64,000 nt of DNA from Solirubrobacteraceae bacterium (GCA_030681525.1 JAUXSD010000084.1:30409-94408); one strand, 5' to 3'. Counted from the stretch's first letter, positions 43,564 to 52,742 are shown. Notes: generated from the letters alone by a model not told the origin. Made by a program: numbers and translations.

Positions 43564-44202
43564 CTAGATGATGTAGATCGACGTGTACACGACGATCCAC
43601 ATGACGTCGACGAAGTGCCAGTAGATGCCCGGGATCTCGACGCCGTGGTGGCTCTCGGGAGAGAAGTGCCCCCGGAAGGCCCGCACGGTGACGAAGATGA
43701 GCAGGCTCAGGCCGATGAAGACGTGCGCGCCGTGCAGGCCGGTCAGGCCGTAGAAGATCGTGCCTTGGGCGTGGTTCTGCGGCGAGAAGCCGATGTGGAC
43801 GTACTCGTTGATCTGGATGAGCAGGAACGTCGCGCCGAGCAGCGAGGTCAGCAGCATGCCGGCCTTCAGCCCGAAGCGGTTGCCGTTCTTGATCGAGATC
43901 TGCGCCCAGTGCATCGTCAGCGACGAGCTGAGCAGGATCGCCGTGTTCATGCCGGCGATGGCGACCGGCAGCTCGTAGCCGTCGAACGGGAACCACCGAT
44001 GGCCCTCGGCCACGAGCCGGATGAAGAAGTAGGCCGTGAAGAAGGCCCCGAAGACCATGATCTCCGAGATGATGAAAAGCAGCATCCCGAGGACCTCGTG
44101 GGAGACGCGCGAGCTGCGATTCGCCGGCGGCGGGCCATGGTGGCCGTGATCGTCGTCGTGGTGGTCGAGCGCGATCCCCGCGCTGATCCCTGCGGCCTCC
44201 AT
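43564..44202 (-). CDS. ctaE: cytochrome c oxidase subunit III
   Basis: 212 residues, the short five-helix form found in actinobacteria. A His/Asp-rich N-terminus (LDHHDDDHGHHGPP) precedes SHEVLGMLLFIISEIMVFGA. GLHGAHVFIGL and the closing WHFVDVMWIVVYTSIYII are the family signature. Only one ctaE is present, in the A2-type cluster; the A1-type cluster lacks its own copy in this window and may share it. Confidence 0.93.
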   Translation of the reverse strand: MEAAGISAGIALDHHDDDHGHHGPPPANRSSRVSHEVLGMLLFIISEIMVFGAFFTAYFFIRLVAEGHRWFPFDGYELPVAIAGMNTAILLSSSLTMHWAQISIKNGNRFGLKAGMLLTSLLGATFLLIQINEYVHIGFSPQNHAQGTIFYGLTGLHGAHVFIGLSLLIFVTVRAFRGHFSPESHHGVEIPGIYWHFVDVMWIVVYTSIYII

Positions 44203-44251
44203 CAGCGGCCCCTCCGTCGCCCGAGGGCCTTCGTGGTCAGATGACGGAGCA

Positions 44252-45115
44252 CTAGCTTGAAGCCTTCGCGGCGGGCTTGTCGTCGGGCTGCGGGCCGGCC
44301 TGCTCGGCGACGATGTGCTCGACCTCGATGTTCGAGGCCTTGCGCAGGCGGGTGATGAGGTCGGCGCGCAGCCAGCCCGAGCGCGTGACCGGCAGCGTGG
44401 ACACGATGATCCGCGTCACCTTGTAGAACTGCAGCGCGTTCATCGTCGCGGTGTACGGGTCGGGGTCGCCGACCATCCCGGCGACGAGCAGCCCCTCGCG
44501 GCGCATCTTGTCCAGCGTGTTGCCGAGGCGCGCGCGGGCGACCGCGGCGGCGCGGCCGTCGCCGCCGGCCTGCAGCGGCACGACGACGATGAACAGCATG
44601 TCCTCGACCTCGGCCGCGACCTCCTTCATCCGGGCGCGCAGGTCGCCGCGGCCCGCCGTCACGTTGGCGACGACGAGCGTGACCTTGAAGGGCAGCCCCT
44701 CGGAGTTCAGGTCGGAGACGACGTGCGTGACGGGAACGCCCGTGGCGTCCTGGATGCGTTCGATGAGGTCGCGCCGCAACCACCCCGACGAGGACTGCGG
44801 CAGCGTCGAGATGATGACCTCGTCGGGCTTGTACTCGTCGATCGCGTCGAGCGTCGCGATGTACGGGTCCTCGTCGCCGAGCTCGCCGCTGGCGACGACG
44901 TCCTCGCCGCGCAGGTAGGACAGCGTCAGGTCCAGGCGCACCTGCGCCGACTCGCGCACGGCGTCGTCGTAGATGACGTAGCCCGAGCGCGGGCGCGTCA
45001 TCGGCACGACGAGCGTGAAGCTCGTCTCGGGCTCCTTGGCGCGCTCCTTGACGAGATCGAGCAGCGCGGCGCCGCCGATCGTCTGGTTGGCGACGACGAG
45101 GATGTGCTTGGACAC
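44252..45115 (-). CDS. tandem-duplicated USP-like protein inside the oxidase operon
   Basis: 287 residues made of two similar halves. Each has a Rossmann-like start (ILVVANQTIGG; VTLVVANVTAG) and a matching second part (DEDPYIATLDAI with VIISTLPQSSSGWLRRDLI; DPDPYTATMNAL with IIVSTLPVTRSGWLRADLI). The layout recalls universal stress proteins, but the ATP-binding Gly-rich motif is not clear. It lies between ctaD and ctaE on the same strand with short gaps, so it is probably co-expressed with the oxidase. GTG start. Function unknown. Confidence 0.6.
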   Translation of the reverse strand: MSKHILVVANQTIGGAALLDLVKERAKEPETSFTLVVPMTRPRSGYVIYDDAVRESAQVRLDLTLSYLRGEDVVASGELGDEDPYIATLDAIDEYKPDEVIISTLPQSSSGWLRRDLIERIQDATGVPVTHVVSDLNSEGLPFKVTLVVANVTAGRGDLRARMKEVAAEVEDMLFIVVVPLQAGGDGRAAAVARARLGNTLDKMRREGLLVAGMVGDPDPYTATMNALQFYKVTRIIVSTLPVTRSGWLRADLITRLRKASNIEVEHIVAEQAGPQPDDKPAAKASS

Positions 45116-45121
45116 CGGGAT

Positions 45122-47050
45122 CTACCCCTCGTCCTTGCCGGCGGACGAGGAGGCCGACCCGTGGCCCGCGCCGGACGCCGTCGCGCCCGCGGGTTGCGGC
45201 ACCTCGGCGCCCTTCAGCACGCCGTGCACGGCGCCGGGCACGCCGTACTCGTACGGGCCGCCGACGACGGTCGGGATCGCGTCGAAGTTGAAGATCGGCG
45301 GGGGCGAGCTGACCTGCCACTCGAGCGTGAGCGCGCGCCACGGGTTGGATTCCGCGTGCGGCCCGCCGCGCCAGGAGGCGATCATGTTGTACGCGAAGAT
45401 CAGCGCGCTGAGGCCCAGGAAGAAGCTCATGATCGTGATCGCGAGGTTCCAGCCGGCCCATTGCTCGGCGTAGTCGGCGACGCGGCGCGGCATGCCCTGG
45501 ATGCCGATGAGGTGCATCGGGGCGAACGTCGCGTTGAAGAAGATGAACGTCGTCCAGAAGTGCAGCTTGCCGAGGCGCTCGTCGTACATCCGGCCCGTCA
45601 TCTTCGGGAACCAGTAGTAGACGCCGGCGAAGATCGTGAACAGCGACCCGCCGAAGAGCACGTAGTGGATGTGGGCGACGATGAAGTACGTGTCGCTGAC
45701 GTGGATCGTCACGGGGATGATCGCCAGCAGCACGCCGGAGATGCCGCCCAGCGTGAACATCGTCAGGAAGCCCAGGGCGAAGAGCATCGGCGTGTCCATG
45801 TGCAGCACGCCGCGCCACAGCGTCGCCAGCCACGAGAAGATCTTGATGCCGGTCGGCACCGCGATGATCGCCGTGGTGATCATCATCGGGATGCGGATCC
45901 AGTCCTGCATGCCCGAGACGAACATGTGGTGCGCCCAGACCGTGAAGCCGAGCACGACGATCGCCAGCAGCGAGAAGGCCATCATCCGGTAGCCGAAGAT
46001 CGGCTTTCGGGACTTCACGGCGAGGATCTCCGAGATGATCCCGAACCCGGGCAACATCATGATGTAGACCGCCGGGTGCGAGTAGAACCAGAAGATGTGC
46101 TGGTACATCAGCACGTCCCCGCCGCCGGCGGGTTCGAAGAAATTGAAGCCCAGCGAGCGGTCGAAGAAGACCATGAACTGCGAGACGGCGATGAACGGCG
46201 TGGCGATCACGACGAGCAGCGACGTCGAGAAGTTCGCCCACACGAGCAGCGGCATCCGGAAGAAGCTCATCCCGGGGGCACGCATCGTGATGATCGTCAC
46301 GAGGAAGTTCAGGGCGGTGGCGATCGACGACGCGCCCGCGAACTGCACCCCGATCGTGAAGAACACCTGTCCCTCTGGCGCTGTGACGGCCAGTGGCGCG
46401 TAGGCCGTCCAGCCGCTGGCGAACGAGCCGCCCGGGGCCAGGAACGACATCAGCATCATGATCCCGCCCAGCGGCAGCATCCAGAACGACAGCGCGTTCA
46501 GGCGCGGGAACGCCATGTCGGGCGCGCCGATCATGAGCGGCAGGACGAAGTTCGCCAGCCCCGCGAACACCGGGATGATGAACAGGAAGATCAGCAGCGA
46601 CGCGTGGACGCTGAACAGGCCGTTGAACGTGTTCGCGTCGACGAACTGGCGGCCCGGCTGGGCCAGCTCGGCGCGCATGAGCATCGCGAACAGGCCGCCG
46701 ACGAAGAAGAAGAAGAACGAGGTCACGACGTACTGGATGCCGATGACCTTGTGGTCGGTGTTGACCTTGAAGTAGTCGCGCCAGGAGTGCGCGCCGTGGC
46801 TGGAGTGGTCGTCGGGCACTGTCGGGCGGCCCGACGCCCAGCGGAACCAGTAGTCGAACGCGCCGAGGCCGACGAGGAACCCGATCGGGGAGAGGAACAG
46901 CGACAGCTCCAGCACCGCGTAGGCGTCGATGACCGGATCGAGGTCGTACCAGGTGCGGAAGATCGCGATGATCGCGTACGACAGCGCGACGGCGAGGACG
47001 GTGCCCCAGGCCGCCCTGTACAAGCCGGGTCCGCGGAACTTGGCGACCAT
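45122..47050 (-). CDS. ctaD: cytochrome c oxidase subunit I, A2 type
   Basis: 642 residues. Heme a and heme a3/CuB ligands are present in SVHASLLIFLF, YSHPAVYIMMLPGFG, VWAHHMF and SDTYFIVAHIHYVL. The D-channel Glu of the usual GHPEVY is replaced: the YSHPAVY motif defines the A2 subfamily of heme-copper oxidases, as in Rhodothermus caa3. The K-channel region PTGIKIFSW is intact. Two extra N-terminal helices precede the core (WGTVLAVALSYAIIAIF and LFLSPIGFLVGLGAF). The low-complexity C-tail is Gly/Ser-rich. Partner subunit II at 47080 carries heme c. Confidence 0.93.
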   Translation of the reverse strand: MVAKFRGPGLYRAAWGTVLAVALSYAIIAIFRTWYDLDPVIDAYAVLELSLFLSPIGFLVGLGAFDYWFRWASGRPTVPDDHSSHGAHSWRDYFKVNTDHKVIGIQYVVTSFFFFFVGGLFAMLMRAELAQPGRQFVDANTFNGLFSVHASLLIFLFIIPVFAGLANFVLPLMIGAPDMAFPRLNALSFWMLPLGGIMMLMSFLAPGGSFASGWTAYAPLAVTAPEGQVFFTIGVQFAGASSIATALNFLVTIITMRAPGMSFFRMPLLVWANFSTSLLVVIATPFIAVSQFMVFFDRSLGFNFFEPAGGGDVLMYQHIFWFYSHPAVYIMMLPGFGIISEILAVKSRKPIFGYRMMAFSLLAIVVLGFTVWAHHMFVSGMQDWIRIPMMITTAIIAVPTGIKIFSWLATLWRGVLHMDTPMLFALGFLTMFTLGGISGVLLAIIPVTIHVSDTYFIVAHIHYVLFGGSLFTIFAGVYYWFPKMTGRMYDERLGKLHFWTTFIFFNATFAPMHLIGIQGMPRRVADYAEQWAGWNLAITIMSFFLGLSALIFAYNMIASWRGGPHAESNPWRALTLEWQVSSPPPIFNFDAIPTVVGGPYEYGVPGAVHGVLKGAEVPQPAGATASGAGHGSASSSAGKDEG

Positions 47051-47079
47051 CTAGCGCTTCGACCTCCTCATCGTGGTGC

Positions 47080-48135
47080 TCACTTCCCGGCCACCTCGCC
47101 GAGGTACTTCACGAGAGCCTCGAGCTCCTGGTCTGAGAGGGTATCGCCGTAGTTCTTCGGCATGAGCCCCGCCTGGAAGCCGGCCGCGATCTCCTTGTCG
47201 GGCTCGACGATGGCCTCCTCGATCTTGGCCGCATCCGCGCCCGCCAGGGTCTCGTCGAGGTCGGGCCCGGTCTCGCTGTTCGTGCCGGCGTCGGCGAGCG
47301 TGTGGCAGGCGCCGCAGGCGGTCGCCGTGCCGTTGCCGTCGGTGAAGAGGGTCTTGCCGTCGGCCTCCTCGGCCGCGCCTTCGCCGCCGGCCGCCGCGGG
47401 CGCCTTCTGCTCGGCCATCCACTTCTCGAAGTCCTCGGGCGTCACGACGCGCGCCGTCGCGCGCATGACGCTGTGGCCCAGGCCGCACAGCTCGGCGCAG
47501 ACGACCGGGTAGGTGCCCAGGCGGTTGGGCGTGATGCGGTACTTCGTCTCGATGCCGGGGACGGCGTCGACCTTCATGCGGAACGCCGGCACCCAGAAGT
47601 CGTGGATGACGTCCAGCGCCTTGACGAAGAAGCGCACGGGGCGATCGTTGGGCAGGTAGAGCTGGTTGGACTTGATCGGCTCGCCCTCGGCCTGCGGGTA
47701 CTCGAACGTCCACGCGAACTGCTGGCCGACGACGTTGACGCGCATCTCGTTGGCCTTGGCCTCCTCGATGTCGACCAGGACGATCCAGGCGTAGGCGCAC
47801 AGGACGACGAGGATGATCGCCGGGATCGCGGTCCAGACGACCTCCAGGCGCGTGTTGCCGTGGATCGGCGGGCCGTCGAGGTTCTCCTCGCCCGGCCGCA
47901 TCCGGAACTTCATGACGCTGAAGAGGACGACGGTCGTGACGAGCACGAAGATCGGCACCGACGCCCAGATGAGGACGTCGTAGAGGTGGTCGATCGGGCC
48001 CGCCTGCGTCGAGGCGGACTCGGGAAACCATTCGATCGCCAACCCCGCGGCGATGCCGAGCGCCGAGGCGATGAAGCCGACGACGAGCATCTGCACCACA
48101 GGGATTTTGTCTTCGCGCCGGGAGTCCTCGTTCAT
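47080..48135 (-). CDS. ctaC: cytochrome c oxidase subunit II with fused cytochrome c (caa3 type)
   Basis: 351 residues. Two membrane helices, then the CuA cupredoxin domain with CAELCGLGHSVM, and a C-terminal cytochrome c domain with CGACH and a probable axial Met (GLMPKNYG). This fusion marks a caa3 oxidase. I chose the ATG at 48135 (MNEDSRRED) over 48147 because a TAGGAT -10 hexamer covers the first ATG. No signal-peptide lipobox is seen. Electrons could come from the cytochrome-cupredoxin lipoprotein at 42324. Confidence 0.93.
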   Translation of the reverse strand: MNEDSRREDKIPVVQMLVVGFIASALGIAAGLAIEWFPESASTQAGPIDHLYDVLIWASVPIFVLVTTVVLFSVMKFRMRPGEENLDGPPIHGNTRLEVVWTAIPAIILVVLCAYAWIVLVDIEEAKANEMRVNVVGQQFAWTFEYPQAEGEPIKSNQLYLPNDRPVRFFVKALDVIHDFWVPAFRMKVDAVPGIETKYRITPNRLGTYPVVCAELCGLGHSVMRATARVVTPEDFEKWMAEQKAPAAAGGEGAAEEADGKTLFTDGNGTATACGACHTLADAGTNSETGPDLDETLAGADAAKIEEAIVEPDKEIAAGFQAGLMPKNYGDTLSDQELEALVKYLGEVAGK

Positions 48136-48145
48136 GCGGCCCGGC

Positions 48146-48151
48146 ATCCTA
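48146..48151 (-). promoter_or_regulatory. -10 element (TAGGAT), caa3 oxidase operon
   Basis: TAGGAT on the minus strand, 10 nt before the ATG at 48135; it overlaps an earlier ATG, which decides the start of ctaC. Confidence 0.5.
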
Positions 48152-48250
48152 TGTGGTGCGCGCGATGGACGCGATCTCCAACCGCGGCGCCCGGCGCAGC
48201 AACGCTCCGCGGCGACTCTCAGCCGCCGTCAGAGCGTGTCTGGATCGGGC

Positions 48251-48637
48251 TCAGGCGGCCAGGACGGCGGCCGCGCGGAAGCGCCGCGTGTCGCGGAACG
48301 CCGAGGGCGCGAGGCCGTGATGACGCCGGAACGCCTTGGCGAACTGCGCCGGCTGGCGGTAGCCCACGCGGTGGGCGACCTCGCGGACCGTCAGGCCGCG
48401 GGTCGTCAGCAGCTCGGCCGCCCGCTCCATCCGCACCGCGGTCAGGTGCTCGCGGAACGTCGTGTTGCCGATCTCGGCATAGGAGCGCTGCAGCTGGCGG
48501 CGCGAGGAGGCCACGCGCCGGGCGATGTCGTCGAGCGACAGGTCGGAGCCGTACTCGGATTCCACGATCGCGACGGCATCGCAGAAGAGGCTTGTGCGAT
48601 GGCGCACCGTGGCAGGTCGTTGAATCGGAAGTTCCAT
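48251..48637 (-). CDS. AraC-type helix-turn-helix regulator (DNA-binding domain only)
   Basis: 128 residues, nearly all one AraC/XylS domain: DLSLDDIARRVASSRRQLQR, then TVREVAHRVGYRQPAQFAKAF and HHGLAPSAFRDTRR. There is no sensor domain. I chose the ATG at 48637 (MELPIQRPATV). It sits between the two oxidase clusters on the same strand, so it may control one of them; a direct link is not shown. Confidence 0.75.
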   Translation of the reverse strand: MELPIQRPATVRHRTSLFCDAVAIVESEYGSDLSLDDIARRVASSRRQLQRSYAEIGNTTFREHLTAVRMERAAELLTTRGLTVREVAHRVGYRQPAQFAKAFRRHHGLAPSAFRDTRRFRAAAVLAA

Positions 48638-48803
48638 GGTCGTCTTTACGGCGCTGTACCCACGATGGGATGAGCAAGATGGCACTTCCGTCGACAACTT
48701 GGCGCGTGCGCGCTCACATGCTGGCGCTGCGGCGGCCCTTGCCGCTGGCGTGCGCCGTACGGCACTTCCGCGGGCGCGACCGGGGCGGACGGGCCGCGGG
48801 CGC

Positions 48804-49037
48804 TCAGTGCGCGCTGAGGTCTTCGGGCAGCGCGGCCATCTCGCGCCGCGTGTCCAGGATCCAGCGGATGATGACCCACACGGTCAGGATCAGCCCGCTG
48901 ACGAGCAGAAAGATGCCGAGCGTGACCCCCACGAGCGTGATGGTGATGCCGAACGCCAGCAGGATCGGCTGCAGGCTCGGCCCCGGGAGATGGATGTGCT
49001 CGCCGGCGGGCGGCGGATCGGGCTCGAGCGCGCTCAT
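48804..49037 (-). CDS. cytochrome c oxidase subunit IV-like (CtaF-like) protein
   Basis: 77 residues. MSALEPDPPPAGEHIHLPGP is followed by two hydrophobic helices (ILLAFGITITLVGVTLGIF and LILTVWVIIRWIL) and a short charged tail. Size, topology and position at the end of the A1-type cluster match the small subunit IV of actinobacterial oxidases, though sequence similarity is only general. It starts 2 nt after the 36-residue membrane protein. Confidence 0.65.
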   Translation of the reverse strand: MSALEPDPPPAGEHIHLPGPSLQPILLAFGITITLVGVTLGIFLLVSGLILTVWVIIRWILDTRREMAALPEDLSAH

Positions 49038-49039
49038 GC

Positions 49040-49150
49040 CTAGGAGACGTAGATCGACGACGCGACGAACGTCATGCCGAACATGAAGAAGCACACGAAG
49101 GTCGCCAGGAGGCCGGAGCGGAGGTTCTTGCGCGCGAGCTTCTGATCCAT
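49040..49150 (-). CDS. 36-residue membrane protein in the A1-type oxidase cluster
   Basis: MDQKLARKNLRSGLLATF, then CFFMFGMTFVASSIYVS: a basic N-terminus and one helix. It lies between ctaB (13 nt away) and the subunit IV-like gene (2 nt away) on the same strand. A TAGGGT hexamer 10 nt upstream could give it a leaderless start. It recalls small cytochrome oxidase assembly or stabilising subunits, but no family is recognised. Confidence 0.6.
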   Translation of the reverse strand: MDQKLARKNLRSGLLATFVCFFMFGMTFVASSIYVS

Positions 49151-49163
49151 GACGGTCCGAACC

Positions 49164-50066
49164 CTACAACTTGACGTCGGCGACCATCGCGACGAACAGC
49201 AGCGCGAGGTACAGCAGCGAGAAGAGGTACAGCCGCAGCGCGCTGCGGCGGTCGGCGCGGCGGTAGAGCAGGTAGGCGCCGCCGATGAACAGCGCGCCCA
49301 GCGCCAGCGACGAGACGAGGTAGATCATGCCCAGGCCGCCGGCGCAGAACGGAAGCTGCGTGACCGCGTACAGCAGGATCGAGTAGAGCAGGATCTGCTT
49401 GCGGGTCTCGGCCTCGCCGCGCACGACGGGCAGCATCGGCACGCCGACCCGTTCGTACTCCTTCTTCATGAGCAGCGAGAGCGCCCAGAAGTGCGGCGGA
49501 GTCCAGAAGAACACGATCGCGAACAGGTAGATCGGCATGCCGGCCAGCTCGCCCGTGACGGCCGCCCAGCCGACGAGCGGGGGGACAGCGCCCGCCGCGC
49601 CGCCGATGACGATGTTCTGCGGCGTCCGGCGCTTGAGCCAGATCGTGTAGACGAAGACGTAGCCGAGAAAGCCCGAGAACGCCAGCGACGCGGCGAGCAG
49701 GTTCACGGTGCTCGCCAGCAGCACGAAGGACAGCAGCGCGAGCACGCAGCCGTAGACGAGCGCCGCGCGCGGCGACACGCGGCCCGCCGGCACCGGCCGG
49801 TCGGCGGTGCGCTCCATGAGCGCATCGATGTCGCGGTCGTACCAGTGGTTGACGGCGCCCGCGCCGCCGGCCGACAGGTAGCCGCCGGCGACCGTCAGCG
49901 CGATCAGCCCGAGCGACGGATCGCCCGCGACCTCCATCGTGCAGACCGTGGTCAGCAGCAGCAGCGACTGGACCTTGGGCTTGGTCAGCGCGACGTAGTC
50001 GGCGACGACGGTGCGCCAGCCGCCCGCCGTGTCCGGCGCGGCGAGGGTTGCCTGCGAGGCCTCCAT
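49164..50066 (-). CDS. ctaB: protoheme IX farnesyltransferase
   Basis: 300 residues with about nine helices. Makes heme O from heme B, the first step to heme A. UbiA-family motifs: TKPKVQSLLLLTTVCTM, the Mg-binding NHWYDRDIDALMERTADRP and FFWTPPHFWALSL. It lies between the A1-type ctaD and two small membrane genes. The heme A synthase is not in this window. Confidence 0.93.
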   Translation of the reverse strand: MEASQATLAAPDTAGGWRTVVADYVALTKPKVQSLLLLTTVCTMEVAGDPSLGLIALTVAGGYLSAGGAGAVNHWYDRDIDALMERTADRPVPAGRVSPRAALVYGCVLALLSFVLLASTVNLLAASLAFSGFLGYVFVYTIWLKRRTPQNIVIGGAAGAVPPLVGWAAVTGELAGMPIYLFAIVFFWTPPHFWALSLLMKKEYERVGVPMLPVVRGEAETRKQILLYSILLYAVTQLPFCAGGLGMIYLVSSLALGALFIGGAYLLYRRADRRSALRLYLFSLLYLALLFVAMVADVKL

Positions 50067-50091
50067 CAGCGGTGCGGGCCGGCGGGCGTCA

Positions 50092-51783
50092 CTAGTGCGC
50101 GGACTCCGCGGTCTCGGCGTCGCGCTCCAGCGCGCCTTCCTCCTGGCGGGCGACCTGCCGGCGGATGTCCTTCATCGGCTCGACCGAGCGGATGCGCGGG
50201 ATCACGTCGAAGTTGTTGACCGGCGGCGGCGAGTCCGTGAACCATTCCAGGGTGTTGCCCTTCCAGGGGTCCGGGCCGGCCTTGACGCCCTTCTTCAGCG
50301 AGCGCACGCAGTTCCAGGCGGTCATCACGACGCCGAGGCCGAGCATGAACGAGCCGACCGTCGAGATGAGGTTGTACGTCGCGAGGTGGCCGACGTCGGG
50401 GTACTCGTAGATGCGCCGCGGCATGCCGTCCAGCCCGATCGAGTGCTGGATGAGGAACGTGACGTTGATCCCGAGGTACATGAAGCCGAAGGACCACTTG
50501 CCCAGCGACTCCGAGAGCATCCTGCCGGTGATCTTCGGATACCAGTAGTAGATCCCGGCGAAGATCGCGAAGACCGAGCCGCCGACGAGCACGTAGTGCA
50601 GGTGGGCGACGACGAAGTACGTGTCGTGCAGCTGCCAGTCGACCGGGAAGACGGCGAGGAACACGCCCGTGATCCCGCCGATGAGGAAGACCGAGATGAA
50701 CCCGACGGCGAAGATCAGTGGCGTCTTGAACTCGACGGTGCCGCGCCACAGCGTCGCCACCCAGTTGAAGATCTTCACGCCCGTCGGGATCGCGATCAGA
50801 AACGAGCTGATCATGAAGAAGACGAGCACGATCGTCGCGCTGGGCGTCGTGAACATGTGGTGCGCCCAGACGAGCAGCGCCAGGAAGGCGATGACCACCG
50901 TCGCCGCGGCGATCGCCTTGTAGCCGAAGATCGGCTTTCGCGCGAACACCGGCAGGACCTCGGAGATGATCCCGAAGCCCGGCAGGATCATGATGTAGAC
51001 CTCGGGGTGGCCGAAGAACCAGAACAGGTGCTGCCAGAGCATCGGGTCGCCGCCCCGGCTCTGGTCGAAGAAGCCCGTGCCGAAGTGGCGGTCGGTCAGC
51101 AGCAGCGTGACGGCGCCGGCGATCACCGGCAGCGCCAGGATGAGCAGGATCGCGTAGGTCAGCAGCGACCAGACGAACAGCGGCAGGCGGCCCCAGCCCA
51201 TGCCGGGCGCGCGCATGTTCGCGATCGTCGCGTAGAAGTTGATCGCGCCGATCAGCGACGAGATGCCGGTCAGGTGGATGAGGAAGATCCACGCGTCGAT
51301 GCCGCCGGTCTCCGAGAACGCCTCGTTGCTCAGCGGCGCGTAGGAGGTCCAGCCGGCCTCCGGCGGCGAGAAGAACAGCGAGATGTAGAAGACCAGGCCG
51401 CCGAAGAGCAGCAGCCAGTACGACAGCGCGTTGAGCTTCGGGAACGCCATGTCCCGCGCGCCGATCATCAGCGGCAGGAAGTAGTTGCCGAATCCGGCCA
51501 TGATCGGCACGACGAACAGGAAGATCATCGTCGTGCCGTGCAGCGTGAACAGCGCGTTGTACGTCGACGGCTCGAGGAACGTGTTGTCCGGCGCGCCGAG
51601 CTGGATGCGCATGAGCAGCGCTTCGACGCCGCCCAGCAGGAAGAAGACGAACGTCGTGACGAGGTAGAGGATCCCGATCCGCTTGTGGTCGGTCGTCGTC
51701 ACCCACGAGACCCAGCCGCGCGGCTCGGGCGTGACGGCGTGCGCGGTGATCTCCGGCACGAGGGTCGTGTCAGCGGCTGCCAT
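50092..51783 (-). CDS. ctaD: cytochrome c oxidase subunit I, A1 type
   Basis: 563 residues, twelve helices. Ligands and channels: TLHGTTMIFLF, FGHPEVYIMILPGFG with the D-channel Glu and cross-linked Tyr, WAHHMFTT, PTGVKIFNW, and HDTYFVVAHLHYVL. This is the A1 subfamily, in contrast to the A2-type at 45122. The last codon ends 25 nt before ctaB, and ctaC ends 2 nt upstream, so the genes are one operon. Confidence 0.95.
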   Translation of the reverse strand: MAAADTTLVPEITAHAVTPEPRGWVSWVTTTDHKRIGILYLVTTFVFFLLGGVEALLMRIQLGAPDNTFLEPSTYNALFTLHGTTMIFLFVVPIMAGFGNYFLPLMIGARDMAFPKLNALSYWLLLFGGLVFYISLFFSPPEAGWTSYAPLSNEAFSETGGIDAWIFLIHLTGISSLIGAINFYATIANMRAPGMGWGRLPLFVWSLLTYAILLILALPVIAGAVTLLLTDRHFGTGFFDQSRGGDPMLWQHLFWFFGHPEVYIMILPGFGIISEVLPVFARKPIFGYKAIAAATVVIAFLALLVWAHHMFTTPSATIVLVFFMISSFLIAIPTGVKIFNWVATLWRGTVEFKTPLIFAVGFISVFLIGGITGVFLAVFPVDWQLHDTYFVVAHLHYVLVGGSVFAIFAGIYYWYPKITGRMLSESLGKWSFGFMYLGINVTFLIQHSIGLDGMPRRIYEYPDVGHLATYNLISTVGSFMLGLGVVMTAWNCVRSLKKGVKAGPDPWKGNTLEWFTDSPPPVNNFDVIPRIRSVEPMKDIRRQVARQEEGALERDAETAESAH

Positions 51784-51785
51784 GG

Positions 51786-52742
51786 CTATTCACCCTCGCC
51801 CGTCGGGAGCTCTTCGGTGACCGGCGAGTTGCCCTCTTGGAGCTGCGCGGACTCGGTGCGGCGGCGCTCGGCCGCGGCCTCGTTCGCAGCGTCGATCTCG
51901 CGCTTCTTGTCGGCCATCCAGCGCTCGAAGTCAGCGGGCTCGAGCGCGACGACCTTGGCGATCATGTCGGCGTGGTTGCGGCCGCACAGCTCGGCGCACT
52001 GGCCGCGGAAGGTGCCCGGCTCGCGGACCTTGAACCACGTGAAGTTCAGGTGCCCGGGAACCGCGTCGGCCTTGCCGCCAAGCGCCGGGATCCACCACGA
52101 ATGGGCGACGTCCTGAGCCTTGATCGTGAGCGTCACGGTCGTCTTCGTGGGCACGTACAGCGTCTCGTACTCGAAGACGTTGTTGAGCACGTTGGTGTCC
52201 TTGTCGGGATACGTGTAGCGCCAGGCGTAGCGCTGGCCGTTGACCTCGATGTTCAGCGCCCGGCCGTTCGGCGGACGCGGCTGGTAGGCGGAGGCGTTCT
52301 GCACGTTGTCGATGCGCTCGGTGGCAAAGCCGTCGGCGTCGGAGTTCGGCGGGTTGCGGATGTCGTCGAGCATCGCGAAGGTCACGACCGCGAGGACGAC
52401 GAGGATGACGGCGGCGCCGAGCGTCCAGCCGATCTCCAGGCGCGTGTTTCCGCGGATCTGTGCGGGGACCGCGTCCGGCTTCGTGCGGAACTTGATCATC
52501 GAGTACAGCAGGACGCCCTCGACGCCGATGAACACGATGGCCGCGACCGCGAGCACGATCTTGTAGAGCGTGTCGATGCTGTCGGCGTTCGCCGAGCCGC
52601 CCGATTCCGGCGTCCAGAAGTCCGCGGAGGCGCCTCCGGCCAGGGCCAGGACGCCCACGATCGCCGCGAGCAGCGAGAGCGTGAAGACGCGGCGACGGGT
52701 TCGGATGCGCGCAGGAGCCAAGGCGGCGGGCATTGTATTCAT
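51786..52742 (-). CDS. ctaC: cytochrome c oxidase subunit II, aa3 type
   Basis: 318 residues. An N-terminal signal/anchor (FTLSLLAAIVGVLALAGGA), a second and third hydrophobic segment, then the CuA domain with QCAELCGRNHADM. It has no cytochrome c fusion, unlike the paralogue at 47080; the C-terminus is charged and low-complexity instead. I chose the ATG at 52742, but a TACAAT hexamer just inside it, 10 nt before a TTG, makes a shorter leaderless form possible. Confidence 0.92.
   Translation of the reverse strand: MNTMPAALAPARIRTRRRVFTLSLLAAIVGVLALAGGASADFWTPESGGSANADSIDTLYKIVLAVAAIVFIGVEGVLLYSMIKFRTKPDAVPAQIRGNTRLEIGWTLGAAVILVVLAVVTFAMLDDIRNPPNSDADGFATERIDNVQNASAYQPRPPNGRALNIEVNGQRYAWRYTYPDKDTNVLNNVFEYETLYVPTKTTVTLTIKAQDVAHSWWIPALGGKADAVPGHLNFTWFKVREPGTFRGQCAELCGRNHADMIAKVVALEPADFERWMADKKREIDAANEAAAERRRTESAQLQEGNSPVTEELPTGEGE

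Noticed and set aside
44315..47152. Long plus-strand open frame across the oxidase genes
   Set aside because: Highly charged low-complexity product; the minus strand encodes clear subunit I and other proteins.
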